A model generated the notes under the pieces. It worked only from the letters and a program-made list of their open reading frames with translations. It made no database searches and was not told the origin of the DNA. From Neofusicoccum parvum (Eukaryota; Ascomycota; Dothideomycetes; Botryosphaeriales; Botryosphaeriaceae), in the NCBI GenBank assembly GCA_020912385.1, contig CP087207.1:2852001-2916000 (forward strand): DNA of 64,000 nt, in the 5' to 3' direction. Made by a program: the position numbers and the translations under genes. Of the stretch, positions 21,953 to 32,735 are shown piece by piece (positions within the stretch are counted from its first letter, which is position 1; each line of letters begins with the position of its first letter).

Positions 21953-24900
21953 CGACTCCTCTTTTTGAGATATCTCTTGTTTACTTTTGCAGCTCTTATC
22001 GCCCTCCGCGAGCTGCGTTCTACCAGTCGGGTAATAGGGTTGTGGTTCAGGGTATGGACAACCACCCACATTTGGATAACTCGATACCCTACCTCCAGTC
22101 TCTCTCTAAACATAGTGTCTGACACTCTCACTGTCGCTTCTTTTTTTTCTTTCTGTTCCCTTTCCCTTGTCCAAAATATCCCCTTACACGCGTGGCCTAA
22201 TACGTCCGGTCCGACTCTCTGGTCTAGAGGTCGTGTAATACTTTTCTTTAGCCCCCCGTTTTTCCCAGATTTTGTTTATTCTATACAGGAAAAGGACGGT
22301 TTCTGGGGGGCTCACGCATGTTTATACCCTTGCGCCGCTGAGCGCTGCTGCGTTTTATCTTCCACATCTCTTCACTTCGTCGGGGTTCTTCCAAGAGCAT
22401 CGAAAAGCGCCCTGATTTACAAACTTACGAAACAACGCAAAAGTTTTTAGGGGTGGTGCGCTGGCTTTGTTGTAAATAACGGCTGCGCATTAATGCTCGC
22501 ATGGGAAAGGACCTTTTGTTCATATGGGTCTGACTTTTCCACTGTCGGAGGGATTGCAAAAAAGGGAGGAGCGATATCTGCGATGATCACTCCACGACGC
22601 GGCGTTGTAATAGTCGATTCGCTTGTCCTTTTTGTTTCTGTTCACTTCACATCGGATCCAGCACACCATTCGCGTTGGTTCCGTCTTTTCACTTGAGGGC
22701 AGATCGGGGAACGGGGGGTTTCGACAGTTCACATCTGTTGAGAATGTCCTGTTCTCCCGCGGCGGACTACCACTTCTGGTTCTCTACGGGAGCCGGCCGC
22801 CGCACGGGTTGTAGATAATCTGAGACGAAAGGAAGGGGGAGAGCGCCAACGGCCGTTCCCCACTTCTTTTTCTTTGATGTCAAAACATTATGGGCTCATT
22901 TTCTTTCCGTGCACTGTCTCTCACGACCTTCGATATCACGACGCTTCTCTCTAGAACACCCCTTTCGTGTTTCAACCCGAGGGGCCTAAAGTTTTCCAGA
23001 AGAGCGTTCGTTGCTCCTCCTCCTCGATCCGAAGCACGCCATTCGGCGAGGCTTCGGTTCTTGGAAGGGCAGAACGGTTGGGTTCATCCCAGGCAGGTCT
23101 TCCCCTCCTGCACCGCCGTTTTGGCGAGGATGAGGAGGGAAGGGAACGAGCCGCGACGGGTTCATGCGTTTGATCGGCTGTGCGGTGCGCGGTTGTTACA
23201 GATTGAGTGCGCGCGTTCGCTCCGGCCGCCGGCGCCGGGTTCGTGCGCTGCCGCCGAGCGAGCAGGACATGACGCTTCTGTACGGGAAAGGCGTGACTCT
23301 CTTTTTCCTTCGTCACTCTTTCCCGCCAGATCCCGGGAAGAAGGGGGGTGGGAGAGACCGGTGTGGGCACGGTGTGGATCACGCCTGCTAAGCGAGGGAA
23401 AAATAAAGGGCGTTGATTGTGGGCTGGCCTCCTGGCAGGCCTGAGCCGGAGCCTGGCCGCCGCCGATGTCTTCGAGGTGAGAGATGGGGTAATTGTGAAG
23501 GGTGACGGGGTGGTGAGAATTGGCGGGTTTGGAGTGAGAGCTTTTGGCTCGCGGCGGTGTCGATCGCGCTGGTCTCTCAATCTAGACCAGACTCTTCTGG
23601 GACGGAGGCAAAACGTATCGGGTGCAGGCGTGGGCAGCGTTCGTGAAACGGAAGCGTTATGCGCTTCTTGCGGGTTGGCACTTTGCATGTGGAAGCGTCG
23701 GTGCGCCTGTGTTGCTTGCGTGATTCACACGCGGGTGGGGAGAAGCTTTGCGCGTTGGCTGTGCTGGAAGAAGAGCCGGGATATCCCTTTTCGGAGATCG
23801 GAAACACGAGGGTGTAGACCACCGCCAGCCACGACGCGCGCGCTAGCTATAGCGCATGCCGTATTATTAGCGTCAGCGCCCGTGTTGGCGAGATTTGATG
23901 CTGTGGCCTTTTTTATTTGTTTGCCTGCTATTTTTTTTTCTCTTCACGGGCTCTGGCTCGGCAATCGAAACGTGCTGAGAAGGTGGCTGGAAGTTTGGCT
24001 GGGGAGTGCTTGTAGAGTCTATATGGTGGGCGGAAGGAGGAATGCCCGAAAAGATGGGTGGGTCGCGAGAACGCGTAATCCAAATCTGTTGCTATAGGGC
24101 TGGAATAGGCGAAATGAGGTCCTCGAGTCTAGGCGAGGGCGGCGGCGGAGCGGAGCGCGGTGGGTTTGAGACAGGAGATGAAGAGGCGAGGGTTTGGTGC
24201 TGGTGGAGTCTGTACGTCGGTGATGAGGGGAGGGTTGGCGCAATGCGTTAGGATGTGCCGGGAAGGGCTTGGATCTCCCATGATCTTCCTCTTGCTTGAT
24301 AGATGTAGATCGGCGAGGTTGAATGACGGCGGTGCAATGATACGCACCCGTTCGGGACGGATTTGAGCGCTGCAGATATCTCCGTTCCAACGATGAGTGG
24401 CCGTGGAAAGCCTGGCCATGAGAGAGGCCCGGGTAGAGAAAGCGGAGTCCAGAGCTTAATGCGCCTGCTAAGTAGATACCTTGAGCGGGCGGTATAAAGA
24501 CAAGCAATAAGACAAAGAAGCGCGTGAAAATATGCACAGTGCTCAAGAACCAGAGTGCACGAGATAACGACACGAATTGATGTGGCTTGCATAGAAATAG
24601 CATAGGCTGAATCCTGAGGTCTTCGTGCTGGCATTGCTCTGGTGTGCAGATCGGCGGGGTCGTGATGGTGGAGCCATGGCTACGAGATATAGCTCAGGAA
24701 GGATAACATCGACGGTCTGGAACCGAGTGGCGGTACGAGCACACGAGACGGTCACGTAAGATCCCTGGGCAGCGGAACAGCAACGTTCAGTGTGCAAAGA
24801 GCATAGAGCCCTGGCACAAACCGTCACTCAGCACCACATGTATTCTACTGGCAACGGTGAACACATCAAATTCCTCTCTTGTGCTGCAGCGTCTCGCGGG

Positions 24901-25189
24901 TTTCATGGGAAACAACCAGGTCTCGTGCAACAGACGAGGCGAGACCCAACGCCACTCCAGAAAGCCAACGGTCGAGGCCATGCTATGAAGGAACGTCTGC
25001 AGTGAGTGATTCTTGGACATGCTGCGTCTTGAGAGCATTTCGGAAGTGCAGCTGGAACATGCACTCGCTGCTTGACTTGTTGACGAACTGCGCATGCATC
25101 TGGATGGCTCCGCGCGGGCGTGCACACCGATGCAGGTGAAGGGCGCCGGTGCGGACGAGCACCTCGATGGCATGGTGAGTTAGTCGTGC
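21953..25189. other. 3.2-kb region without a recognisable gene
   Basis: The left part (to about 22450) is AT- and pyrimidine-rich and is likely the 3' untranslated region of the Ser-rich gene. The rest alternates between GC-rich and T-rich tracts. ORFs of up to about 240 codons occur on both strands, but they overlap each other, are Arg/Pro-rich, and show no domain, signal peptide or splice logic. A short Cys-containing minus-strand ORF at 24787-25173 was considered and not accepted. Confidence 0.45.
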
Positions 25190-25191
25190 CA

Positions 25192-25231
25192 CGACGGCGG
25201 TGACTGACGACGGCGGTGACTGACGACGGCG
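25192..25231. repeat. 16-base tandem repeat upstream of the AFG3 gene
   Basis: The unit ACGACGGCGGTGACTG is repeated two and a half times. It lies about 260 bases before the AFG3 start codon, in its probable promoter. It may be slippage or a binding array. Confidence 0.7.
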
Positions 25232-25492
25232 ATGGCGAGTGTTCGAGAATCGGAGGGTCGGCGGGGATTTGGTAAGCAGCCGGAGCGGATCAACGCGGGG
25301 CTCCGGGCGGCGGCGGACGTTCGATCCAGAAAGTCATCGCGTCAGAGAGCGCCGGCGCAATCGACGACCCGCCATCCAATCCTCCCACCCCTCAGTCACG
25401 GCGTCTCAATCTCGTGGATGGTGAATCGCTGAGGCCGCTGCTCCCTCTGACAACCTCCGCCCCGCCCTCCACATCCTCCCCGCCGAGAGACC

Positions 25493-28226
25493 ATGACGAC
25501 CCTGGCGCTCCGGTCAGGCTATCTCGCCCGCTTATCGAGGCCAGGCATCACATCAACCGCCCGCGCCGCCTCGCGCACCCGCTGCTCGCCGGCCTTCTCC
25601 AGATCGCTGCTTTCCCACCAGCGCATACGGACATACGCCAGCGTCCCCCCGGAGGATCCGAAGGACCCGAAGAACCGCGACGGTGGCAAGGATGGCGGCA
25701 AGTCTGCGCCGAACTTCGACCAGCACTACAACGCCAGCTCGACAGGTGGCAATGGCAAAGGGCCAAAGGAGGAGTTCTCAAAGCTTACGCCTGAGGAGGA
25801 GCAGGATGTGGACAAGCTCTTGGCGAGACTAAAGAGCGGCCTGCCCAAGTCCCAGGCAAAGGAACTTGAGCGGGTATTCGGAGAATTCAAGAAGGAGGGA
25901 ATCCCGCAGGAGATGCGCGCAGTCATGAAGAACCTCCAAGACGGCGCGCCCATGGACCTGGGCACAGCCGCGAAGCTGGTGAGATTGGCAAGCACTTCCG
26001 CACGGAGAGCGGCGGAGAAGGCTGTCTATGGAAAGAACGACGAATCCCACAAGGCCGAGGATGAGGAGCCGCAGCAGAAGGCTGGCCCACATGACCCTGG
26101 CCCAAGGAATCAGAAGGACAAGAGCAAGCAGAAGACTGGTCAGCCGTCCCTGTCAGATATGAACATCGATTTAGGCTCTACGCTCATGTCAGCTTTCGTC
26201 GCTTACCTTCTTTACCGCCTGGTGGTCCCTGGAGAAAACTCCAAGGAAATCACATGGCAAGAATTCCGGAGCACGTTCCTGGACAAGGGCTTGGTTGAGA
26301 AGATCGTGGTAGTGAGTGGCTCAAGGGCGCGCGTGTATCTCCACCGCGAGGCTGTTGCGTCGGTCTATCCCGACTCTCCGGCAGTGAACCCTAACTTCCA
26401 TTACTACTTCACTCTTGGCTCTGTCGAGACATTCGAGAGAAGGATGGACGAGGCACAAGACCAGCTCGGCATTCCCCCAAGCGAGCGCATTTCGGTTGCT
26501 TACTCCGACGAAGTTCCTTGGATAGCGACAATTCTTTCATTTGGCCCGACACTATTGGTCATTGGCTCGATATTCTTCCTGACAAGACGGGCCGGACAAG
26601 GCGGTGGAGGTTCGAGTGGCATTTTCGGCATGGGAAGGAGTCGCGCCAAGAAGTTCAACCATGAGACGGATATCAAGGTCAAGTTCGCCGACGTTGCCGG
26701 AATGGACGAGGCCAAACAGGAAATCATGGAGTTCGTCAGCTTCTTGAAGGAACCCGGTGTCTATCAGAAGCTTGGTGCTAAGATCCCTCGTGGTGCTATT
26801 CTTTCTGGTCCACCCGGTACCGGTAAGACACTGCTCGCCAAAGCCACCGCTGGTGAATCGCAGGTGCCTTTCTTCAGTGTCAGTGGCTCCGAGTTCGTAG
26901 AAATGTTCGTCGGTGTCGGTCCCTCCAGAGTACGCGATTTGTTTGCCACCGCACGGAAAAGCACTCCTTGCATCATCTTCATCGACGAGATCGATGCTAT
27001 CGGCAAGTCCAGAGCCAAGCAGAGCTTTGGTGGTGGCAATGATGAGCGGGAGAGCACGCTAAACCAGATCCTGACGGAAATGGATGGATTCAACACGTCG
27101 GAGCAGGTGGTTGTCCTTGCGGGTACCAACAGACCGGATGTGCTGGACAAGGCACTCATGCGTCCCGGTCGTTTTGATAGGCACATTGGTATTGACAGGC
27201 CAACTATGGAAGGCCGGAAGCAGATCTTTGCCGTGCATCTCAAGAAGATTGTCACGAAGGAGGACATCGAATTCATGACTGGCCGTCTCGCTGCCCTCAC
27301 TCCTGGCTTCGCTGGTGCAGATATCGCCAACTGCGTCAACGAAGCTGCACTTATTGGTAAGCTATCTCCTTGTTGATCAATTATTGAACTGCCGCAATTC
27401 TAACTAAGCTGGTTTAGCTGCCCGCCATCACGCTGAAAGTGTTGAAATGAAGCACTTTGAGCAGGCCATCGAGCGTGTCATCGGCGGCCTCGAGAAGAAG
27501 TCCATGGTCCTTTCTCCCGAGGACAAGAGGACAGTAGCGTACCACGAGGCTGGACACGCAATCTGCGGCTGGTACTTCAAGTACGCAGATCCGCTTCTCA
27601 AGGTCTCTATCATTCCCCGTGGTTCCGGCGCCCTTGGCTACGCCCAGTACCTTCCCACCGGCGACACCTACCTCATGAACGTCAACCAGCTCGTTGATCG
27701 CATGGCCATGACCTTGGGTGGTCGCGTCTCGGAGGAACTGCATTTCGAGACTGTCACTTCGGGTGCATCCGACGACTTCAGCAAGGTCACTCGCATGGCA
27801 ACCGCCATGGTGACCAAGTGGGGCATGTCTAAGAAGATCGGTTACGTTTACTTCGAGGACGACTCGCAACAACAACTGCATAAGCCATTCTCCGAGGAGA
27901 CGGCCAAGAATATCGATATGGAAGTTCGCCGCATCGTTGACGAGGCCTACAAGCAATGCAAGGACCTGCTCGTTGAGAAGAAGCATGAGGTCGGACTCGT
28001 TGCTGAAGAGTTGCTCAAGAAGGAAATGCTCGGACGCGACGACCTCGAGCGCATCCTTGGCCCCAGGCCCTTTGGTGACCCCAAGGATTTCACGCAGTAC
28101 TTCGGCTCCAAGGCTGATGTGGAGGGCGCCGGACCCGGAAGCGTGCCTGGCCCGACCTCGCTCGGCAAGGAGGATGGCGGTGCACCGGAGCCCCCGAGGA
28201 CACCACCGGGTGATGTTGTCTTGTAA
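25493..28226 (+). CDS. afg3: Mitochondrial m-AAA protease subunit AFG3
   Basis: ATP-dependent zinc metalloprotease of the inner mitochondrial membrane. It removes misfolded membrane proteins and matures some imported proteins in a hexamer, usually with Yta12. Exons 25493-27356 and 27418-28226 give 890 residues. The basic N-terminus is an import sequence. Membrane segments lie at about 227-245 and 345-366, bracketing the intermembrane-space domain. The AAA module has Walker A GPPGTGKT at about 439, Walker B IIFIDEID near 493 and the second region of homology [19 protein letters not shown]. The M41 zinc motif HEAGH falls at about 663, soon after the intron, whose branch site is TAACTAA. The Gly/Pro-rich tail ends in DVVL. 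A paralogue assignment to Yta12 is possible but the length and spacing fit Afg3 better. Confidence 0.93.
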
Positions 28227-29711
28227 GATGGCTGAAGTTGAAGCAATGGGTTTTCTTGGGGGTTCACGGGGATCACTGATGGCTGGCGAGGGAGGCGCTC
28301 CTCTCTGAGTATTGGGTTGGGGTTCTCAACGACTTACTGTAACAACTTTTCCACATTCTCGAAGCATTTCAGGTGCACGGTTTTTTTTTTCTATCTTCCT
28401 CTCCTCCCTCCACTCTTCTCTCTCCCACAACCAGCAACTTTGTTTTAACATGCAGACACCGCATTCGCCGCATTCACCGCTCAGAACTACCAACACATCA
28501 GATGGGAAACATTGAACGGATGGGGATACGCGGTCGAAGGGTCGTAAAACGTAGATATGTCCACGCTAGTGTATAAATAGAAAAACCAAAACAGACCCCA
28601 GCGATGGTTTTTGTCAAAGATGTACGACTACTAGCCCGAGTTGCGTGCCGAGTGTGGATGGACCTTCTTTGCTTTGCCGCTAGTGACTCTCATCGTTGAC
28701 CGCGTGTATTCGCAACACACCCACCCCCTCTCCGTCCACGTTCTCGTCTTGCCCTTGGTAATAACCTCGGTCACGACCGAACGCTCCAATCCTGCAGGTG
28801 CATGTCCCTTCTGCTTCCTCCCTTCCCCGCTTCGTCCGGGTCCCAGCTGGTGGTTTGTTGCTCTTTTGGGTGCGTCGATTTCTCGCGGGCGACGGGGTTT
28901 TGGATGCGCGGTGTTGGTCTTCGGGTCGTGGTTTTCTTTGACGGCGGTGATATTGTTGTTGGCCGCCTGTCTCCTTCTGGCCTCCGTGATGCGTATGGTG
29001 GTGGTAGTGGTGGCCATCAGAGCATCTGCCAGTGGCGAGGGAGGGATCCCAGAAGTACGAAGATCGATGCGAGGAATTTGAGGAAAGTCATGTCGTGGTT
29101 GCTTTGCCTCGGCACAGCTGGGTCTTTGGAGGGGGGGCAAGCCGTTCTTTTCAGTGGTGGGTGGGGGTACGGGTGTGATACGTTACTTGAAGAATTGCGT
29201 TCTTTTTCCTGTCCGTGTAATGTCGCCCTGGATTGCATGTGTAACAGGGAGGTTCCGCATGGGTAATAGGGTTACTGCACATGAGCGTTTACAGCGAGAG
29301 GGCCGGGGTTCCATGGGATACTGTGTGAGGGTGTTTACCTGGTACTTGTGAATGTGAGAGGTCAGATGCGACATTTGGCGACGCCATGATGAGATGTGGC
29401 TGCAGGTACGACAAAGTAGATTAAAATCACTCGTTGATGGGACCAACGTACAAGAATCAGCGGACGGGCTACACAGCAGACGATATTAGCACAGCAAGAA
29501 AAAGATGATAGCGAATTCCGCTTATGCTACTAAAGTGTGCTGCATGGTAGACGCGATGTACATCTTAGACACTCCTTCGGATACATCCACATCCAAGTTC
29601 CTCAACCAAACAGGCAGACTTGCTTAAACCCACTAGCCAAAGCGCTTTCCAGGCCCACCGCCACCAAGCGCTCACCCCCCGCCCATCCCGCCCGCCCAGC
29701 CCCAACCTCAC
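28227..29711. other. Convergent intergenic region, 1.5 kb
   Basis: Lies between the 3' ends of AFG3 and the dehydrogenase. It holds one weak candidate gene (28631-29017, listed separately). The remainder is T-rich near AFG3 and AT-rich near 29400-29600, with no recognisable element. Confidence 0.45.
28631..29017 (-). CDS. Possible small basic protein (weak candidate)
   Basis: An uninterrupted 128-residue frame from the ATG at 29017 codes for a Lys/Arg-rich, hydrophilic protein. It contains VVTEVITKGKTRTWTERGW and a short run of Thr near the start. The frame extends upstream to 29140 with a less convincing sequence. I do not recognise the family. It sits in an otherwise unexplained convergent gap, which is the main reason to list it. 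A plus-strand ORF overlaps it and is equally open, so it may be chance. Confidence 0.25.
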   Translation of the reverse strand: MATTTTTIRITEARRRQAANNNITAVKENHDPKTNTAHPKPRRPREIDAPKRATNHQLGPGRSGEGRKQKGHAPAGLERSVVTEVITKGKTRTWTERGWVCCEYTRSTMRVTSGKAKKVHPHSARNSG

Positions 29712-30623
29712 TCACTCTTTGTTGATCTTCCCAATGACTCCACCCCCATCAACCACGATGCACTGCCCCACAACGTGACTCCCGGCCCTGCTCCCCAGCC
29801 ACACGACCGCGGCGGCGAAGTCCTCGCCGGCGCCCAGCCTGCCGTTCGGGTAGGTGCGGCCGAGCTCGGCGGCGCCGCCGCGCGCCTCGATCATCGGCGC
29901 GGCCATCTCGGTCGGGAAGAAGCCGGGCGCGATGCTGTTGACGAGCACGTGGCGCGGGCCGAGCTCGAGCGCGAGCTGGCGCACGAGGTGCACGGCGCCG
30001 GCCTTGGCGGCGGCGTAGGAGAAGGCGGCGTTGGCGCCGAGGGTGGTCTGGCCGATGGCCGAGACGGAGGCGGTGACGATGGCGCGGGAGGGCGTGGTGA
30101 GGGTCGCGTGGGAGGGGTGAGTCAGGAGAGGGGTGAATCTGCGGGAGGCGGGGTGGTGAGTGTTGGTGTGGCGCTGGGGGATGTGGGAAGGGGGAGTGTA
30201 CCTTTGGATGGTGTAGAAGACGCTCTTGAGGTTGATGTTGAGGACTTCGTCCCATTTTTCCTCGTTGTGAGTGTCGAAGCCCTCGCGGTGCGCGGTGCCG
30301 GCGTTCACGAGGAGGAGGTCGACGTGGTCGGTGGTCTGGCTGACGGCGTCGACGAGCCCCTGGATGCCGTCCGTGGTGGAAGAGTCTGCGGGGACGGAGA
30401 TAGCCTCGGCTCCGGGGCGTTTGTTTGGCAGTGCATTCAGTGTTGCGCAGGCCTGCTCGCAGGCGCTTGCTGTTCTCGACGTAATGTACACTTTGGAGGC
30501 TCCCGCTTGCAAGATGCCTGACGCGGCGGCAAGACCGAGACCTCGAGACCCGCCGGTGACGACGGCGACCTTACCCTCAAGGGAGAAGATGTTTTGGAAG
30601 TCGAGGAGGTTAGCGCCGGCCAT
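29712..30623 (-). CDS. Short-chain dehydrogenase/reductase
   Basis: NAD(P)-dependent oxidoreductase of the classical SDR family. Exons 30623-30202 and 30138-29712 give 282 residues. The Rossmann nucleotide-binding motif TGGSRGLG is at about 23-30, the NAG motif near 110, and the active-site Ser followed by YAAAK at about residues 175-190. The C-terminal DGG is typical. The 63-base intron (30201-30139) is in frame with no stop. Left in, it inserts a Pro/His/Thr-rich stretch between the central helix and the catalytic strand, which is why splicing is preferred. Resembles 3-oxoacyl-ACP-reductase-like or polyol dehydrogenases; substrate unknown. The second exon is markedly GC-rich. Confidence 0.88.
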   Translation of the reverse strand: MAGANLLDFQNIFSLEGKVAVVTGGSRGLGLAAASGILQAGASKVYITSRTASACEQACATLNALPNKRPGAEAISVPADSSTTDGIQGLVDAVSQTTDHVDLLLVNAGTAHREGFDTHNEEKWDEVLNINLKSVFYTIQRYTPPSHIPQRHTNTHHPASRRFTPLLTHPSHATLTTPSRAIVTASVSAIGQTTLGANAAFSYAAAKAGAVHLVRQLALELGPRHVLVNSIAPGFFPTEMAAPMIEARGGAAELGRTYPNGRLGAGEDFAAAVVWLGSRAGSHVVGQCIVVDGGGVIGKINKE

Positions 30624-31250
30624 GGTGTATCAGGCAGGCTTTTCTGTGTACGGGTGACTGATCCGGGGATTGAAAGACGCAGCGCTCCAGGTAGAAACCA
30701 TAGGGAGAATTGACTATGGTAATTGATAAGTGGCGCTCACGAAGGTCTCCCTCTCTTTTAAATACCTTAACTCTTAATCCTCGACCCCATTCGTGTAGGG
30801 CTTGAACTCCGGAGGTAAAGAGAAGTAAGCATCCCTTAACTCCGACTAGTGATCCTTCTGACGTTAAAAGGACTCAAATGATCGGACTTTTCGTATCGCC
30901 GGCACCCTACAGATACATTACGAGCGGTCCAATGATAATGGAGGGTCTAAGGAAGCTACTTATAGTGCTTACAGGTGCGTTTTCGGACGTAGATAGTGAC
31001 AATGTAAGGAAGCATTCGTATGGACCAACATCACGCGAACCAATATCGAGACAGGTCGCAGGCGAACTTTATGATTGAAAATGCAAAACCATTGACTCAA
31101 AACACCATGCCCAACAATGACCAGAGAACGTCCCTCATACCTGTTCTAACTCCTCGAATGCTCCCGTAGAATCTCCAAAACATACCGGAAATAGACATGA
31201 GTCAACCCATACCGTCAGGTAGGCTTGTGCTGTATTTGCACATACACCCA
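30624..31250. other. AT-rich intergenic region
   Basis: Lies upstream of the dehydrogenase and downstream of the SLC35F6-like gene. The stretch 30760-31180 is clearly AT-richer than flanking genes. CCTTAACTC/CCTTAACTCC boxes occur at about 30764 and 30833. It may be promoter sequence or a decayed insertion. No terminal repeats or target-site duplication can be shown. Confidence 0.4.
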
Positions 31251-32735
31251 TTAAATATGCTCAATAGGGCCCTCCGGCAGCAACTCATCCATACCATCTC
31301 TCTTCTTCCTCTTCCACTCCAGATAGGCTTTAAGTGGGGGGCGGACAACGTCGTTGAAGAGGAAGGTGCCATAGACGAGCAGGGCGAAGCCGAGCACCTG
31401 CAGCCACTTGAAACTCTCCCAGCCAAGCCCAAGAGAGACTATCCAAATAAAGAGGGTGCGGCAGGTGTCGATGGTCGCACGCGCGGTAGCGGAGACGGAG
31501 CGCGTGACCGAGAGTCCAAAGAAGTTGAACCCACTAGTGGCAAGAATTAGAAATGTCTAAGATCAGGATATGCAGATGAACTTACCCGATGCTGAACATG
31601 ATCAAGATACTACTGATGGCGATGGCAGGGAAATGCGTAATCTCGTACAATCCCTCTCTGGCATCGAAGTATCCATAACGCCCGGCCTTCGTCGTACCAA
31701 CGGTCAAGTGCAAGACGACCATCACAACAACGGTCACGAGGAATCCAAAAATGCCTTCCCAGCCAACAACCTTCAGCGGCTCGAGCTCATAGTTCTCCAT
31801 GATGCTCTCCTCAAGCACGAACTGGCTGGCCGTGAAGATCTGAGCGCCGGCAATGAGGAACACGCCGATGACAGTGCGCACAGCAACATCGGTGCCCATA
31901 GCCTTGACCTCGTCGGCTGCGTTGCGCACCAGGATCATGCCGGAAAAGGCATATTTGTCGCCTATCGGGGTCTGGCCCTCCGGATAGATGCTCGATCCGT
32001 GTGCGGGGTCCTCCTTTTCGATAGCACCTGCCAGACCAACGACGGCGACACCGGCCACGACGATGAACAGAGCCATCCACTTGTAGAGTCCAAGATGACG
32101 CTTCAGGAACAAGACGCTGAAGAGACCAACGAATAGTACTAGCGCGCCGCGCGTCATCTGGTAAATACTGGCGGCGACGAACAGCAGTCCAACGTTCATG
32201 AGGGTTGTTCCGGCAATGTCGCAAATAGCCGGCAGAGCCAGGTACAGCACTTTCCAACCAGTCAAGGGAATGCGCGAGTCATCGTCAGCGGCGTGTGCCG
32301 GCTTGAGCGGGTTCGCGATAGGCTCATCAGAGCTCGCAGTATCTGGAGTGTCGGCGGAAGCTTCGATGTCGGCGGCGGAGGGCGGCGCAGGCGCATCGGT
32401 GGACTCGCGGGGAACGGCCTCGTAGGCGCCGCCCTCAGCGGACCTCTTGGAGACGTAGTACTGGTAGAGGGAGAAGCCGCCGACAACGAGCCAGCAGCCC
32501 ATCTCGCCGATGAACATCTGGGCGGTTTGGATGACGGGCTGCTCGAAGTATGCGGGGTGCTTGCCGTCGCAGTTGCGCACGCATTGTTGGTCCTGATAAG
32601 GCGGTTAGCTTGCAGATACAGAGCATGCGGTGATGCTGGGCGTCGCCGGACCTGGTACTTGGTAAGGAGCGTGTTGCAGACACCAGTCAGCAGCATCATG
32701 CCGACAAGGAAGGGTATAAGAGCTCCGGAAGCCAT
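31251..32735 (-). CDS. SLC35F6-like drug/metabolite-superfamily transporter
   Basis: Multi-pass membrane protein of the nucleotide-sugar/EamA superfamily; substrate not known. Exons 32735-32652, 32592-31586 and 31533-31251 give 457 residues. The N-terminus is itself a membrane segment (IPFLVGMMLLTGVCNTLLTKYQ), followed by the family's conserved FEQPVIQTAQMFIGE. A hydrophilic loop rich in Ala/Asp/Ser at about 90-140 precedes the remaining eight or so segments. The last segments include FGLSVTRSVSATARATIDTCRTL-like sequence read across the final intron. The second intron (52 bases) and the first (59 bases, GTCCGG donor) both keep frame. The stop at 31251 follows a charged tail ending EGPIEHI. 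Human SLC35F6 has been placed in lysosomal or mitochondrial membranes; location here is open. Confidence 0.88.

Noticed and set aside
22890..23688. Overlapping ORFs of 184 and 238 codons on opposite strands
   Set aside because: Both are Arg/Pro-rich and mutually antisense, with no feature favouring either.
24019..24603. 194-codon minus-strand ORF beginning with a hydrophobic stretch
   Set aside because: The hydrophobic start suggested a secreted protein, but the remainder is Arg/Ser/Pro-rich noise with no Cys pattern.
24787..25173. Cys-containing 128-codon minus-strand ORF
   Set aside because: Considered as a small secreted Cys-rich protein, but it has no signal peptide and three other frames are equally open.
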